Origin: Pseudomonas viridiflava
GTDB lineage: Bacteria > Pseudomonadota > Gammaproteobacteria > Pseudomonadales > Pseudomonadaceae
Length of the DNA: 64,000 bases
Direction of reading: 5' to 3'
Assembly: GCF_900602065.1 (NCBI RefSeq)
Contig: NZ_UWFN01000265.1
Location: 310,001 to 374,000, forward strand
Shown here: positions 9,519 through 18,443 of the stretch, in pieces
Numbering within the stretch: the stretch's first letter is position 1
How the letters are laid out: each line of letters begins with the position of its first letter
Notes under the pieces: model-generated
The model's input: only the letters and a program-made list of their open reading frames with translations
Told to the model about the DNA's origin: nothing
Databases searched by the model: none
Program-made: the position numbers and the translations under genes

Positions 9519-9815
9519 TCAAACAAATCCCTGCGCCGGGATAAACGGACGATCAAGGGCAGCGTGGCGCATGGCAGCAATGACACAAGGTTCGATACGG
9601 CCTTCAGCGACCATCAGATCACGACGCAAGCCATCGACCACATCCGTAAGCTGACGCTTGTCGCGCAAATGACCTGCTGTGAATGTGCGTTCGATCACCA
9701 CTGCACCGGTAACATCCTTGATCGATACCAGGCGCTCACCCAGCAGTCCAACAGGCCCAAGAACAGCCTGGTAAGGTGCCAGCGCCTCGCTTAGCAGTAA
9801 GCTGATATTTTCCAT
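9519..9815 (-). CDS. Small Pseudomonas protein of unknown function (probably DUF3509)
   Basis: A protein of about 98 residues with no signal peptide or membrane segment. Its size and the pattern ending in a conserved LTDVVDGLRRDLMVAEG segment resemble the Pseudomonas-restricted family DUF3509; I am moderately sure of that label and know no function for it. I prefer the ATG at 9815 (MENISLLL) over the GTG at 9827, which adds only four residues. A clear intrinsic terminator follows. It is transcribed in the same direction as the degenerate sensor upstream, with a gap of about 200 bases, so it may or may not share a transcript. Confidence 0.65.
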   Translation of the reverse strand: MENISLLLSEALAPYQAVLGPVGLLGERLVSIKDVTGAVVIERTFTAGHLRDKRQLTDVVDGLRRDLMVAEGRIEPCVIAAMRHAALDRPFIPAQGFV

Positions 9816-10016
9816 CTGGATCACCACTCAACAGTTTGAATGCAAAGGTGCTTATCAATGACCATCGCCCTCAGTGGAAAGTTCTCGATGGTTTTGCAAT
9901 GCGACTGTCCGAGCATGCCTGTCGAATATGACAGAGAAAAAACTGTCAGGCTCAATCTCCATCGCTCAATGGCTGTGGCGCAGACGCCATAACAGCAATA
10001 AGCCCCCCCGGGCGCG

Positions 10017-12368
10017 TCATGCAGCCACATCATTGGCGTCGACCCTGTCGAGCAAAGCGCGGGTCGAACACAACGCCTCTTCAAGGGCTCTGGAGGGTGT
10101 CTGCCCCTTGTGCAGAATGTGTTCAATTTCGAGCTCCAGCAAGCCAACAATATCCGCCAGTGCACTGCGCATTTCACGACCTGCATTCGCCATGAAGATG
10201 TTTTTTGCCTCGCTCGACCGAAGTGCCTGCTCCTTCGCTTCAAACAGCTGCGTTTCAAGCTGCCTGCGCTCGCTGATGTCGATCCAGCCGCCCAAGAGCC
10301 CCTGCACTTCGCCATCGGCACGATAAAACGGCACGGTCCACTGCAAGGCATCAATCTGCTTATCCATCAAACGCATGCTACGGTCAGCGAAAATGGGCTG
10401 CCGGGTTTCCAGCAACTTGATGTAATCCCCATGTAATTGCTCGGCTGTCTCGCGGGGGATAAGGTCCACATCAATCAAGCGTCGGCCGTTCATCTGTTCG
10501 AAGCTGATCCCCAGGCTCTCTTCGTAACTCCGATTACAGGAGATCAACCGACCTTTCAGGTCCCGCACATACACGGGGTTGGGTATTCCATCGAACAACG
10601 CATGCTTGAACACCAACTGGTCGTTGAGTGCCTCTTCCGCCCTGAGCCGTTGATTGATCTGAATCTTGAGACGACTGCTCCAGAGCAACGAAACCAGCAC
10701 CAGTAACAGCGCGATGCTGAAACCCCAGTAAATCCAGCCCGGAATCCGGCTCCAGAGCCCGACCTGGGGAGCAGCAGACGAAAGCCATTTGGTGCGGATG
10801 GCGCGCATTTCGGTAATCGGGAACTCCTCCAGCGCCTTGTTAAGGATGTCGAGCAATTCCGGATGGGACTTGATGACAGACATCCGGTCAGAAGACCACC
10901 AGCCTTCAACGCCACGGCCAACCTTCAATACGCCTCGAGGATCAAGATAAGCCCCCGCCTCGTTTTGTATCGTCGCCACTGCATCGCCGGAAGCGACCAA
11001 TTCCCGGGCTTCTTCATAGCTGGCCGTAGGGATCAAATTTATGCGCGGATACTCGCGCCTTATGATGCCCTCCAGAGCATGCCTGGCAGGCAGCGCCAGT
11101 GATTTGCCTGCCAACTCGCGCAGAGAATGCGGGGAGGAGTCCTCTGCGCGCAATACGAACACCCAACTGTTGCCGCCAAACGCATAGCTGAAGTCGAGCA
11201 TCTCGCGACGCTCGGCATTCTCGGCAAGCGTCGTGTTCATCTGGGCGTGACCGCTGCGCAGAAGATTGAACGTCTGCTCGATGGTCACCGTTTCTTCATG
11301 AACGAACTGCAGACCGGTAATACGTGATATCCGGGCCAATATGTCGATATTAAGACCTACCCACTGCCCATCGTTATCCTTGTAGATATACGGCGGGTGT
11401 TGTTGTGAGGCGATCGTCACAACCGGGTGCTTGCCAATCCAGCGTCTTTCATTGCGATTGAGCGCCACTCGCTGGCCACCGGCGTCAGAGCCCAGACCCA
11501 GGGTCCAGCGCCCCAGTATTTCACGCCTGGTCGCCGGGCTCAGGCTGGCCAGAGCGGCGTCGATCAGGGAGAGTAGTTGCGGTTGGTTAGCGTGCACGGC
11601 GAAGGAAAAACTGTCTTGCGGCAACTGACTGTCGTACTGGATCTGCAACCCCAGATATGGACGCAATGCCATGTAAGAACGGGCAATGACGTCGTTACCG
11701 ATTAAAGCGTCCGCGTCGCCATGGCTGACGGCTTCCATGGCACTGAACAGAGTCGGGGCGATAACGATTTCGCTTTGAGGGTACTCTGCCTGCACGGCAA
11801 GCAAATCAACATACCCGTCCAGCACCACCACCTTGTTGCCCTTGAGCCCTTCCATTAGCCCCCGCCCGCCTTTACGACCGACAACTACCGAGCGATCAGC
11901 CACATAGCCCGCCGATAAACGCACCTCATTGAACGCACGCTCGAAACCATTTGCTGTCGCAATGATATCGATGGTTCCGTCGCGCAAAGCGTTGATTGCC
12001 CCCTCGGGTCTTGGAAATCCACGAATTTGCATTCTGACATTCAGTTTGCTGCCGATCAGACTCAGATAATCGGCACTGATGCCTTGGTATCGGTTGCGGT
12101 CGCTGGCGATATCGATCGGCTCATAGTCGACCGTCACCACGCCGACTCGCAGCGCTGGGCGATCATCAAGCCATTGGCGGTCAGATTCAGACATAGCCAG
12201 TGGTTCCACTGCCATGAACGGGGCACCAAGGCTGAAAGACAGGCTTCGCTCGGCATGGCCGGACTGAGTGAACAGCAACGCCAATAGTAGTGACAGCACG
12301 CATAGCGCGCTTTTTCCGGGGGCGATGTTCTTGCCTTCGAAGGCGCCCCCTTTGTTTGCATTTTTCAC
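10017..12368 (-). CDS. BvgS/EvgS-like sensor lacking its kinase parts (degenerate)
   Basis: Inner-membrane sensor of 783 residues. A signal segment (to about residue 39) is followed by two periplasmic solute-binding-fold (Venus flytrap) domains at roughly 70-290 and 310-530, a transmembrane helix near 545-565, a PAS domain near 585-695, and a short helix corresponding to the dimerisation/phosphoacceptor domain of a histidine kinase. At that site the usual SHEIR-type box reads NAGREMRSALAD, so arginine replaces the phosphorylatable histidine. The protein stops about 40 residues later with no HATPase, receiver or Hpt domain, whereas family members with this front end usually run well past 1000 residues. 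It probably cannot signal by autophosphorylation. The start is a GTG; no ATG is available before the signal segment. Downstream sequence encodes no kinase remnant that I can see. Confidence 0.8.
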   Translation of the reverse strand: MKNANKGGAFEGKNIAPGKSALCVLSLLLALLFTQSGHAERSLSFSLGAPFMAVEPLAMSESDRQWLDDRPALRVGVVTVDYEPIDIASDRNRYQGISADYLSLIGSKLNVRMQIRGFPRPEGAINALRDGTIDIIATANGFERAFNEVRLSAGYVADRSVVVGRKGGRGLMEGLKGNKVVVLDGYVDLLAVQAEYPQSEIVIAPTLFSAMEAVSHGDADALIGNDVIARSYMALRPYLGLQIQYDSQLPQDSFSFAVHANQPQLLSLIDAALASLSPATRREILGRWTLGLGSDAGGQRVALNRNERRWIGKHPVVTIASQQHPPYIYKDNDGQWVGLNIDILARISRITGLQFVHEETVTIEQTFNLLRSGHAQMNTTLAENAERREMLDFSYAFGGNSWVFVLRAEDSSPHSLRELAGKSLALPARHALEGIIRREYPRINLIPTASYEEARELVASGDAVATIQNEAGAYLDPRGVLKVGRGVEGWWSSDRMSVIKSHPELLDILNKALEEFPITEMRAIRTKWLSSAAPQVGLWSRIPGWIYWGFSIALLLVLVSLLWSSRLKIQINQRLRAEEALNDQLVFKHALFDGIPNPVYVRDLKGRLISCNRSYEESLGISFEQMNGRRLIDVDLIPRETAEQLHGDYIKLLETRQPIFADRSMRLMDKQIDALQWTVPFYRADGEVQGLLGGWIDISERRQLETQLFEAKEQALRSSEAKNIFMANAGREMRSALADIVGLLELEIEHILHKGQTPSRALEEALCSTRALLDRVDANDVAA

Positions 12369-12426
12369 AGCGACTAACTCATCCGTAAGTGTCTAAAACT
12401 CCCGAAGTTTGGCATGCAGAAACGAG

Positions 12427-12450
12427 AAGGCCCGCTGGGGGGCGGGCCTT
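12427..12450 (-). terminator. Intrinsic terminator of thrC
   Basis: On the minus strand AAGGCCCGCC pairs with GCGGGCCTT and is followed by CTCGTTTCTG. It begins 22 bases after the thrC stop codon and closes the hom-thrC transcript. Confidence 0.8.
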
Positions 12451-12472
12451 AAGTTGTTACACGGATATACCG

Positions 12473-13882
12473 TTAGAGCGGTTTACCCCGGTTGCCATGC
12501 TGGCTAACGAAGGCCTGTATGGCTTTCAGGTCATTAGGCAAAACGGTGCAGCGTTCGTCACGCTCGAACAAATCAGACAAATGTGCAGGTAGCTCAAGCG
12601 CTTTTCCTACACCCGCTTTCTCCACTGCCTCAGGGAATTTGACCGGATGCGCCGTGCCAAGGATCACCATCGGCGTATCCAGGCTCCGACGGCAGGCTCG
12701 TGCTGCTTTAACACCGATCGCCGTATGCGGATCCAGCACCTCACCAGTCTTGGCATAAACATCGGCAATGGTCTCGCAGGTCTCTTCGTCGCTGACAGCC
12801 AGGGAGTCAAACAGCTTGCGGGTTTCGGTCCAGCGGTCTTCTTCGACACTGAAACCACCGCCCTGCTTGAAGCTCTCCATCAGCCCCGCCAGCGTGGCAC
12901 CGTTGCGGCCATGCATATCGAACAGCAAACGCTCGAAGTTCGACGACACCATGATGTCCATGGACGGCGACAACGTGGCATGCAGGGTCTCTTTTACATA
13001 CTGATTGCCACTCATGAAGCGGTGCAGAATGTCATTGCGATTAGTAGCGACGATCAATTGATTGATCGGCAGGCCCATATTGCGTGCCAGGTAACCGGCA
13101 AAAATGTCGCCGAAGTTACCGGTAGGTACCGAGAACGACACCGAGCGTGCCGGCCCGCCCAGCTGCAGCGAGGCGTGGAAGTAGTAAACGATCTGAGCCA
13201 TGATCCGCGCCCAGTTGATCGAGTTGACCGCGACCAGCCGCGTGCCTTTGAGGAAGCTCTGGTCAGCGAAGCTGTTCTTGACCATTTCCTGGCAGTCGTC
13301 GAAGTTGCCTTCCACAGCGATGTTGTGGATGTTGTCGCCGAAGATGGTCGTCATCTGGCGGCGCTGGACGTCCGACACCCGGTTGTTCGGGTGCAGGATG
13401 AAGATATCCACGTTATCGCACTTGCGGCAACCTTCAATGGCCGCAGAGCCGGTATCGCCGGATGTTGCACCGATGATCACAACCCGCTCGCCACGCTTGG
13501 CCAACACGTAATCCAGCAAACGACCCAGCAATTGCAGTGCGAAGTCCTTGAACGCCAGCGTCGGGCCGTGGAACAGTTCCAGGACCCACTCATTACCATT
13601 CAGTTGGCGCAGCGGTGCAACCGAGCTATGAGCGAATACGCCGTAGGTTTCTTCAAGGATCTTTTTGAAATCCGCATCGGGAATGCTGCCGGTCACGAAC
13701 GGGCGCATCACCCGGAACGCCAGTTCGTGGTATGGCAGGCCTGCCCAGGAAGCAATCTCTTCCTGAGTGAAGCGCGGCAGGTTTTCCGGCACGTACAAAC
13801 CGCCGTCGCTGGCCAGACCAGTCAGCAGCACGTCTTCGAAGTTCAGGGCCGGCGCCTGGCCGCGGGTACTGATGTAGCGCAT
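12473..13882 (-). CDS. thrC: Threonine synthase
   Basis: PLP enzyme converting O-phosphohomoserine to threonine, the last step of threonine synthesis. The 469-residue protein begins MRYISTRG at 13882; the open frame continues upstream to 13918, but that part runs into a repeat and is not expected in the family. The PLP lysine lies in HGPTLAFKDFALQ (K112), and the phosphate-binding SGDTGSAA loop is present. Homoserine dehydrogenase lies 106 bases upstream on the same strand, so the two genes supply consecutive steps (with thrB elsewhere, as is usual in Pseudomonas). A strong terminator follows. Confidence 0.97.
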   Translation of the reverse strand: MRYISTRGQAPALNFEDVLLTGLASDGGLYVPENLPRFTQEEIASWAGLPYHELAFRVMRPFVTGSIPDADFKKILEETYGVFAHSSVAPLRQLNGNEWVLELFHGPTLAFKDFALQLLGRLLDYVLAKRGERVVIIGATSGDTGSAAIEGCRKCDNVDIFILHPNNRVSDVQRRQMTTIFGDNIHNIAVEGNFDDCQEMVKNSFADQSFLKGTRLVAVNSINWARIMAQIVYYFHASLQLGGPARSVSFSVPTGNFGDIFAGYLARNMGLPINQLIVATNRNDILHRFMSGNQYVKETLHATLSPSMDIMVSSNFERLLFDMHGRNGATLAGLMESFKQGGGFSVEEDRWTETRKLFDSLAVSDEETCETIADVYAKTGEVLDPHTAIGVKAARACRRSLDTPMVILGTAHPVKFPEAVEKAGVGKALELPAHLSDLFERDERCTVLPNDLKAIQAFVSQHGNRGKPL

Positions 13883-13894
13883 GAGATTCAAACC

Positions 13895-13986
13895 TTCGGT
13901 TTGAGCTTCAAGCTTCAAGCTTCAAGCGGCAAGTTCGAAGCGACCGGCTTCTGGCTTGCGGCTTGTAGCTGACAGCTTGCAGCTGT
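13895..13986. repeat. AAGCTT/CAAGC mosaic repeat between hom and thrC
   Basis: The spacer consists almost wholly of short tandem units such as AGCTTCAAGCTTCAAGC, TTGCGGCTTGTAGCTG and GACAGCTTGCAGCTG. This is a simple mosaic of the words CAAGC, GCTTG and AGCT, with AAACC...GGTTT at its end near thrC. Similar CAAGC-rich stretches occur between genes in Pseudomonas. It sits inside the presumed hom-thrC transcript. Confidence 0.7.
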
Positions 13987-13988
13987 AT

Positions 13989-15293
13989 TTAATTGAGATG
14001 TTCGACGCGGATCCGGACTACCGGGCCAACCACGTCCTGCAGAGCTTCCAGGGCCTCAATGGCATCGTTCATGCGCTGTTCCAGCACGCGATGCGTCAAC
14101 AGAATCATCGGCACCAGGCCGTCATGTTCTTCGACTTCCTTCTGCATGATCGATTCGATGTTAATGCCCCGCTCCGACAGAATGCTCGCCACCTGCGCGA
14201 GTACGCCAGGATGGTCCTTGGCCTGAATGCGCAGGTAATACGCGCTTTCGCAGGCTTCGATTGGCAGAATTGGATGAGCGGACAGCGAGTCGGGCTGGAA
14301 TGCCAGATGCGGTACGCGATTTTCCGGATCTGAAGTCATCGCACGCACGACGTCGACCAGATCGGCAACCACTGACGAAGCGGTAGGCTCCATGCCGGCG
14401 CCAGCGCCGTAGAACAGCGTCGAGCCTGCGGCGTCACCATTGACCATGACCGCGTTCATCACACCATTGACGTTGGCAATCAGGCGATCAGCCGGGATCA
14501 GCGTCGGGTGGACTCGCAATTCAATACCGGCCGCGGTGCTGCGCGCCACGCCCAGGTGCTTGATGCGATAACCCAGCGCTTCAGCATAATTGACGTCTGC
14601 GGTAGTCAGTTTGGTGATGCCTTCGGTGTAAGCCTTGTCGAACTGCAGCGGGATACCAAAGGCGATGGACGCCAGGATGGTCAGCTTGTGTGCAGCGTCG
14701 ATACCTTCAACGTCGAACGTTGGATCGGCTTCGGCGTAACCCAGCGCCTGGGCTTCGGCCAGAACGTCAGGGAAGGTGCGGCCTTTCTCACGCATTTCGG
14801 TAAGGATGAAGTTACCGGTACCGTTGATGATCCCGGCAACCCAGTTGATGCGGTTGGCCGAAAGACCTTCACGAATTGCCTTGATCACCGGGATACCGCC
14901 CGCAACCGCAGCTTCAAACGCTACGATCACGCCCTTCTCACGCGCCTTGGCGAAAATTTCGTTACCGTGCACAGCAATCAGCGCTTTGTTGGCAGTGACT
15001 ACGTGCTTGCCGTTTTCAATGGCCTTGAGCACCAGATCGCGAGCTACGGTATAGCCGCCAATCAGTTCAATGACGATATCGATTTCAGGGTTGGTTGCCA
15101 CCGCGAAGACGTCGCTGGTGGTCGGTGTACCGGTAATCTGGCAGTTGGGGTTTGGCGTACGCAGGGCGATTTGTGCCACTTCAATTCCACGACCCGCACG
15201 GCGGGCAATTTCCTCGGCGTTACGCTTAAGTACGTTGAAGGTACCGCCACCGACGGTACCCAGCCCACAGATGCCTACTTTGACCGGATTCAC
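13989..15293 (-). CDS. hom: Homoserine dehydrogenase
   Basis: NAD(P)H-dependent reduction of aspartate semialdehyde to homoserine, the branch point to threonine and methionine. The protein has 434 residues with the nucleotide-binding loop GLGTVGGG at 10-17, the catalytic domain with GTGNFILTEM, and a C-terminal ACT domain (from about 355) that binds threonine for feedback control. I place the start at the GTG at 15293, preceded by a strong GGGGAG ribosome-binding site; the frame upstream of it lies in a hairpin-rich spacer. dsbC lies upstream on the same strand, thrC downstream. Confidence 0.96.
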   Translation of the reverse strand: MNPVKVGICGLGTVGGGTFNVLKRNAEEIARRAGRGIEVAQIALRTPNPNCQITGTPTTSDVFAVATNPEIDIVIELIGGYTVARDLVLKAIENGKHVVTANKALIAVHGNEIFAKAREKGVIVAFEAAVAGGIPVIKAIREGLSANRINWVAGIINGTGNFILTEMREKGRTFPDVLAEAQALGYAEADPTFDVEGIDAAHKLTILASIAFGIPLQFDKAYTEGITKLTTADVNYAEALGYRIKHLGVARSTAAGIELRVHPTLIPADRLIANVNGVMNAVMVNGDAAGSTLFYGAGAGMEPTASSVVADLVDVVRAMTSDPENRVPHLAFQPDSLSAHPILPIEACESAYYLRIQAKDHPGVLAQVASILSERGINIESIMQKEVEEHDGLVPMILLTHRVLEQRMNDAIEALEALQDVVGPVVRIRVEHLN

Positions 15294-15310
15294 TATGAAC
15301 TCCCCGTAAA

Positions 15311-15362
15311 ACGGTCGGCTTGGAACCAACCGTGGAAAACAGCCGTGCAGCACAGCACGGCT
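15311..15362 (-). other. Two tandem hairpins in the dsbC-hom spacer
   Basis: On the minus strand AGCCGTG...CACGGCT (15341-15362) followed by GTTTTCC is a weak terminator-like stem after dsbC. A second stem, ACGGTTGG pairing with the GCCGACCGT half (15311-15333), is followed by TTTTACGG and lies directly before the hom ribosome-binding site. Confidence 0.5.
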
Positions 15363-15396
15363 CTCTATTTACTCAACGGTCATGGGACACGCTGAT

Positions 15397-16137
15397 TTAT
15401 TTGGCGCTGAGCGCCAGCTTGGCCACTTGTGCAGCGGGTTGGTAACCCGGAATCAACTGGCCGTCAGCCAAAACGATGGCCGGTGTGCCGTTCACACCGA
15501 TCGATTGGCCCACTTCGAATTGTTTGGTGACAGGGTTGGCGCACTTGGGCGCTTCGATGTTCTTGCCATCGACCATGCGATCCATGGCTGCCTTGCGATC
15601 CTTGGAGCACCAGACAGCCTGCAACTGTTCGTCGCCCGGTGAGCCGAGGCCCTGACGCGGGAACGCAACATAACGAACCTCGATGCCCATTTTATTCAAC
15701 TGCGGCACTTCGGCGTGCAGCTTGTGGCAATACGGGCAGGTGGTGTCGGTGAAAACCGTGATGTGCGATTTGGTCTCGCCAATTGCCGGATAAACAACCA
15801 TCTCGGCGGTAGGGATACCGTTGATGGTCTTGGCGATGGCCAGCCGTTCGGTCTTCTCGGTCAGGTTGACCGGTTTGCCGTCCTGGATCTGAAACAGATA
15901 GCCCTGCATCACGAACTGGCCGTCAGCGCTGGCATACAGCACGCGGCCGCCCTTGAGCTTGACCTCGTACAGACCGCTCAACGGACTGGCGCCGATGCTT
16001 TCTACCGGCAGCTCAAGCTTGAGCGAATCCAGAGTCTTGCGAATGGCTTGGTCGGCGGGAGCATCCGCCTGGGCGAACATACTGAACGTACTGGCCAACG
16101 CAACTGCGGCGGCGGCGATAATCTGGGTCACGCGCAT
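15397..16137 (-). CDS. dsbC: Periplasmic thiol:disulfide isomerase DsbC
   Basis: Periplasmic disulfide isomerase that reshuffles wrong disulfides and is kept reduced by DsbD. The protein has 246 residues with a signal peptide of about 24 residues (cleavage near FAQA-DAPADQ), an N-terminal dimerisation domain to about 90, and a thioredoxin-fold domain with the active site CPYC at 134-137 preceded by VFTDTT. A second cysteine pair (WCSKD and PKCANP) matches the structural disulfide of the family. The start at 16137 (MRVTQIIAAA) gives a proper signal peptide; the longer frame does not. xerD lies upstream on the same strand, as is common in Pseudomonas. Confidence 0.95.
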   Translation of the reverse strand: MRVTQIIAAAAVALASTFSMFAQADAPADQAIRKTLDSLKLELPVESIGASPLSGLYEVKLKGGRVLYASADGQFVMQGYLFQIQDGKPVNLTEKTERLAIAKTINGIPTAEMVVYPAIGETKSHITVFTDTTCPYCHKLHAEVPQLNKMGIEVRYVAFPRQGLGSPGDEQLQAVWCSKDRKAAMDRMVDGKNIEAPKCANPVTKQFEVGQSIGVNGTPAIVLADGQLIPGYQPAAQVAKLALSAK

Positions 16138-16286
16138 GAAAACTCCTCGGGCGGTGGGCAGACTGACTGGGGCAAAAAAAGCGCCCGTCAGCTTCAATCT
16201 GCGAAACCGGCAAAGCCTACCACATAAGGCCCGTAAACCTTACCGGACTGATACAGACTGCCTGCAAAAGATGCAGCCTTGAACGT

Positions 16287-17183
16287 TCAGCCGCGCGGGT
16301 GATGTTTGGCGTGCATCTCTTGCAATCGGGCACGGGCAACGTGGGTGTAGATTTGTGTTGTGGACAGATCACTGTGCCCCAGCAGCATCTGCACCACTCG
16401 CAAGTCAGCGCCATGATTGAGCAAGTGAGTGGCAAAAGCGTGGCGCAATGTATGAGGCGACAAAGATTTGCTGATGCCCGCAACCATGGCCTGATGTTTG
16501 ATCCGGTGCCAAAAGGTCTGGCGGGTCATCTGCTCGCCGCGCTGACTGGGAAACAACACATCACTGGGACGACCTGCCAGCAATTCATCGCGGGCCCCGC
16601 GCATGTAGCGCTCGATCCAGACAATAGCCTCTTCGCCCATGGGCACCAGACGCTCCTTGCTGCCCTTGCCCATCACCCTCAAGACACCCTGGCGAAGATT
16701 GACCTGCTCCAGGGTCAGACTGATCAGTTCGGTAACTCGCAAGCCGCAGGCATACAGCACCTCAAGCATGGCTTTATCCCGCTGACCGATGGCTTCGCTC
16801 AAATCAGGCGCAGCCAGTAAAGACTCAACGTCCGCTTCCGACAGCGATTTGGGCAAAGGCCTGCCAAGCTGAGGCATATCCACCTGCAGCGTCGGATCGA
16901 CCTGAATCAGCTTTTCTCTCAACAGGTAACGATAGAAGCCACGCGCCCCGGAAAGAAAGCGTGCCGTGGAACGAGGCTTGTAGGCCTTGTCCACTCGCCA
17001 TGCCAGATGATCAAGGATTGCCGAGCGTCCAACGTTGATCAACTCCAGGCCTTGCTCCTGCAACCAGCCGTTGAACAAGGCAAGATCGCTGCGATAGGCA
17101 TCACGCGTATTGTCCGAGAGCCCCTTCTCTAGCCAGAGGGCATCAAGAAAACGGTCGATCAGAGGGTCATCGATAGCAGACAT
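16287..17183 (-). CDS. xerD: Site-specific tyrosine recombinase XerD
   Basis: With XerC it resolves chromosome dimers at dif during cell division. The 298-residue protein has exactly the usual XerD length. The N-terminal SAM-like DNA-binding domain (about 1-90) is followed by the catalytic domain with all tyrosine-recombinase residues: R149, K173, H244, R247, H270 and the nucleophile Y279 (IYTHV). I chose the ATG at 17183 (MSAIDDPLID); the upstream part of the frame is not conserved. The gene precedes dsbC on the same strand, matching the xerD-dsbC order seen in enterics and pseudomonads. Confidence 0.97.
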   Translation of the reverse strand: MSAIDDPLIDRFLDALWLEKGLSDNTRDAYRSDLALFNGWLQEQGLELINVGRSAILDHLAWRVDKAYKPRSTARFLSGARGFYRYLLREKLIQVDPTLQVDMPQLGRPLPKSLSEADVESLLAAPDLSEAIGQRDKAMLEVLYACGLRVTELISLTLEQVNLRQGVLRVMGKGSKERLVPMGEEAIVWIERYMRGARDELLAGRPSDVLFPSQRGEQMTRQTFWHRIKHQAMVAGISKSLSPHTLRHAFATHLLNHGADLRVVQMLLGHSDLSTTQIYTHVARARLQEMHAKHHPRG

Positions 17184-17246
17184 GAGTATTCGCGCTTGAG
17201 CAGTGCTACATAAGGTACTGGCTGGGGACAATAAAACCCCAGGCAC

Positions 17247-17274
17247 AAAAAAGCAGCCCTTAGGCTGCTTTTTT
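17247..17274. terminator. Bidirectional intrinsic terminator after rplS
   Basis: AAAAAAGCAGCC and GGCTGCTTTTTT form a perfect stem with A and T tracts on both sides. It lies 20 bases past the rplS stop and closes the rpsP-rimM-trmD-rplS operon before xerD. Confidence 0.9.
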
Positions 17275-17294
17275 CTTGCATCGAAAAACTGTAC

Positions 17295-17645
17295 TCAGGA
17301 CAGTTTTTCCTTGATGCGAGCTGCTTTACCGGACAGGTCACGCAGGTAGTACAGTTTGGCCTTGCGAACGTCACCGCGACGTTTCACAGCCAGGCTGTCG
17401 ATTTGCGGGCTGTAGGTCTGGAAAGTACGCTCAACGCCAACACCGTTGGAGATTTTACGAACAGTGAAAGCACTGTTTACGCCACGGTTACGCTTGGCAA
17501 TTACTACGCCTTCGAACGCCTGCAGACGAGCGCGGTCGCCTTCCTTCACTTTCACCTGAACGACAACAGTGTCGCCCGGGGCAAAGGTAGGGATCTCTTT
17601 GGTCATCTGCTCTGCTTCGAGTGCAAGGATGATTTTGTTAGTCAT
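17295..17645 (-). CDS. rplS: 50S ribosomal protein L19
   Basis: Large-subunit protein at the 30S-50S interface. The sequence is 116 residues, full length for the family, with the conserved segments [16 protein letters not shown] and [14 protein letters not shown] and the basic C-terminal region [15 protein letters not shown]. It is the last gene of the rpsP-rimM-trmD-rplS operon, 42 bases after trmD, and is followed by a strong terminator. Confidence 0.98.
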   Translation of the reverse strand: MTNKIILALEAEQMTKEIPTFAPGDTVVVQVKVKEGDRARLQAFEGVVIAKRNRGVNSAFTVRKISNGVGVERTFQTYSPQIDSLAVKRRGDVRKAKLYYLRDLSGKAARIKEKLS

Positions 17646-17687
17646 GCTGTGCTCCTAAGGTAAATCGTCTGATCTACCATCGATACG

Positions 17688-18440
17688 TTAACTATCGTCC
17701 CGTTCGCGGATGTATTCCGCGAGCAGCTTCTTCTCTTCTCCAGAAAGCGAGCGGCTTTCCAGAAGATCGGCGCGTCGTTCATAGGTCCGCCCAAGGGACT
17801 GCTGTAAACGCCAACGCCGGATGTGCGCGTGATTGCCACTTAGCAACACGTCGGGAACACGCTGATCCGCATACACCTCCGGTCGGGTGTAATGCGGGCA
17901 ATCCAGCAGACCATCAGTGAAGGAATCTTCCTCCGCAGAGTCCGCATGCCCTAAAGCTCCAGGCAGCAGCCGCGTAACCGCATCGATCAGCACCATTGCC
18001 GGCAGCTCGCCGCCAGACAGTACATAGTCACCAATCGACCACTCTTCATCGACATGAGCATCAATAAAACGCTCGTCAATGCCTTCATAACGACCGGCGA
18101 TGAGGATAATCGCTTCCTCCTGCGCCAGTTCGCGTACCGCAGACTGATTCAGTTGGCGGCCTTGTGGCGACAGGTAAATCACCTTCGCCGCATCCCCTGC
18201 CGCTTGCCTGGCCTGAACCAGAGCATCTTCAAGGGGCTTGATCTTCATCACCATGCCCGGACCACCGCCAAATGGGCGATCGTCCACAGTGTGATGCCGA
18301 TCCGTGGTGTAGTCCCGCGGATTCCAACAAGTCAGCTGCAACAGCCCTTGTTTCACCGCACGGCTGGTAATGCCGTAGTCGCTGATGGCGGAAAACATCT
18401 CGGGAAACAGACTGATCACTTCTATGCGCAGGCTAGCCAT
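17688..18440 (-). CDS. trmD: tRNA (guanine-N1)-methyltransferase TrmD
   Basis: Methylates G37 of tRNAs with a G at position 36, preventing +1 frameshifting; essential in most bacteria. The 250-residue SPOUT enzyme shows [12 protein letters not shown] at the N terminus, [10 protein letters not shown] in the first lobe and the knot region [11 protein letters not shown] plus [17 protein letters not shown] that binds S-adenosylmethionine. The gene lies three bases after rimM, so translation is probably coupled. Confidence 0.97.
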   Translation of the reverse strand: MASLRIEVISLFPEMFSAISDYGITSRAVKQGLLQLTCWNPRDYTTDRHHTVDDRPFGGGPGMVMKIKPLEDALVQARQAAGDAAKVIYLSPQGRQLNQSAVRELAQEEAIILIAGRYEGIDERFIDAHVDEEWSIGDYVLSGGELPAMVLIDAVTRLLPGALGHADSAEEDSFTDGLLDCPHYTRPEVYADQRVPDVLLSGNHAHIRRWRLQQSLGRTYERRADLLESRSLSGEEKKLLAEYIRERDDS

Positions 18441-18443
18441 TGC

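Noticed and set aside
9821..10354. Possible frameshifted remainder of the kinase downstream of the degenerate sensor
   Set aside because: None of the minus-strand frames between 9816 and 10016 shows HATPase, receiver or Hpt motifs, and only about 200 bases are available.
12647..13972. Long open frame antisense to thrC
   Set aside because: Shadow of thrC, with no coding features of its own.
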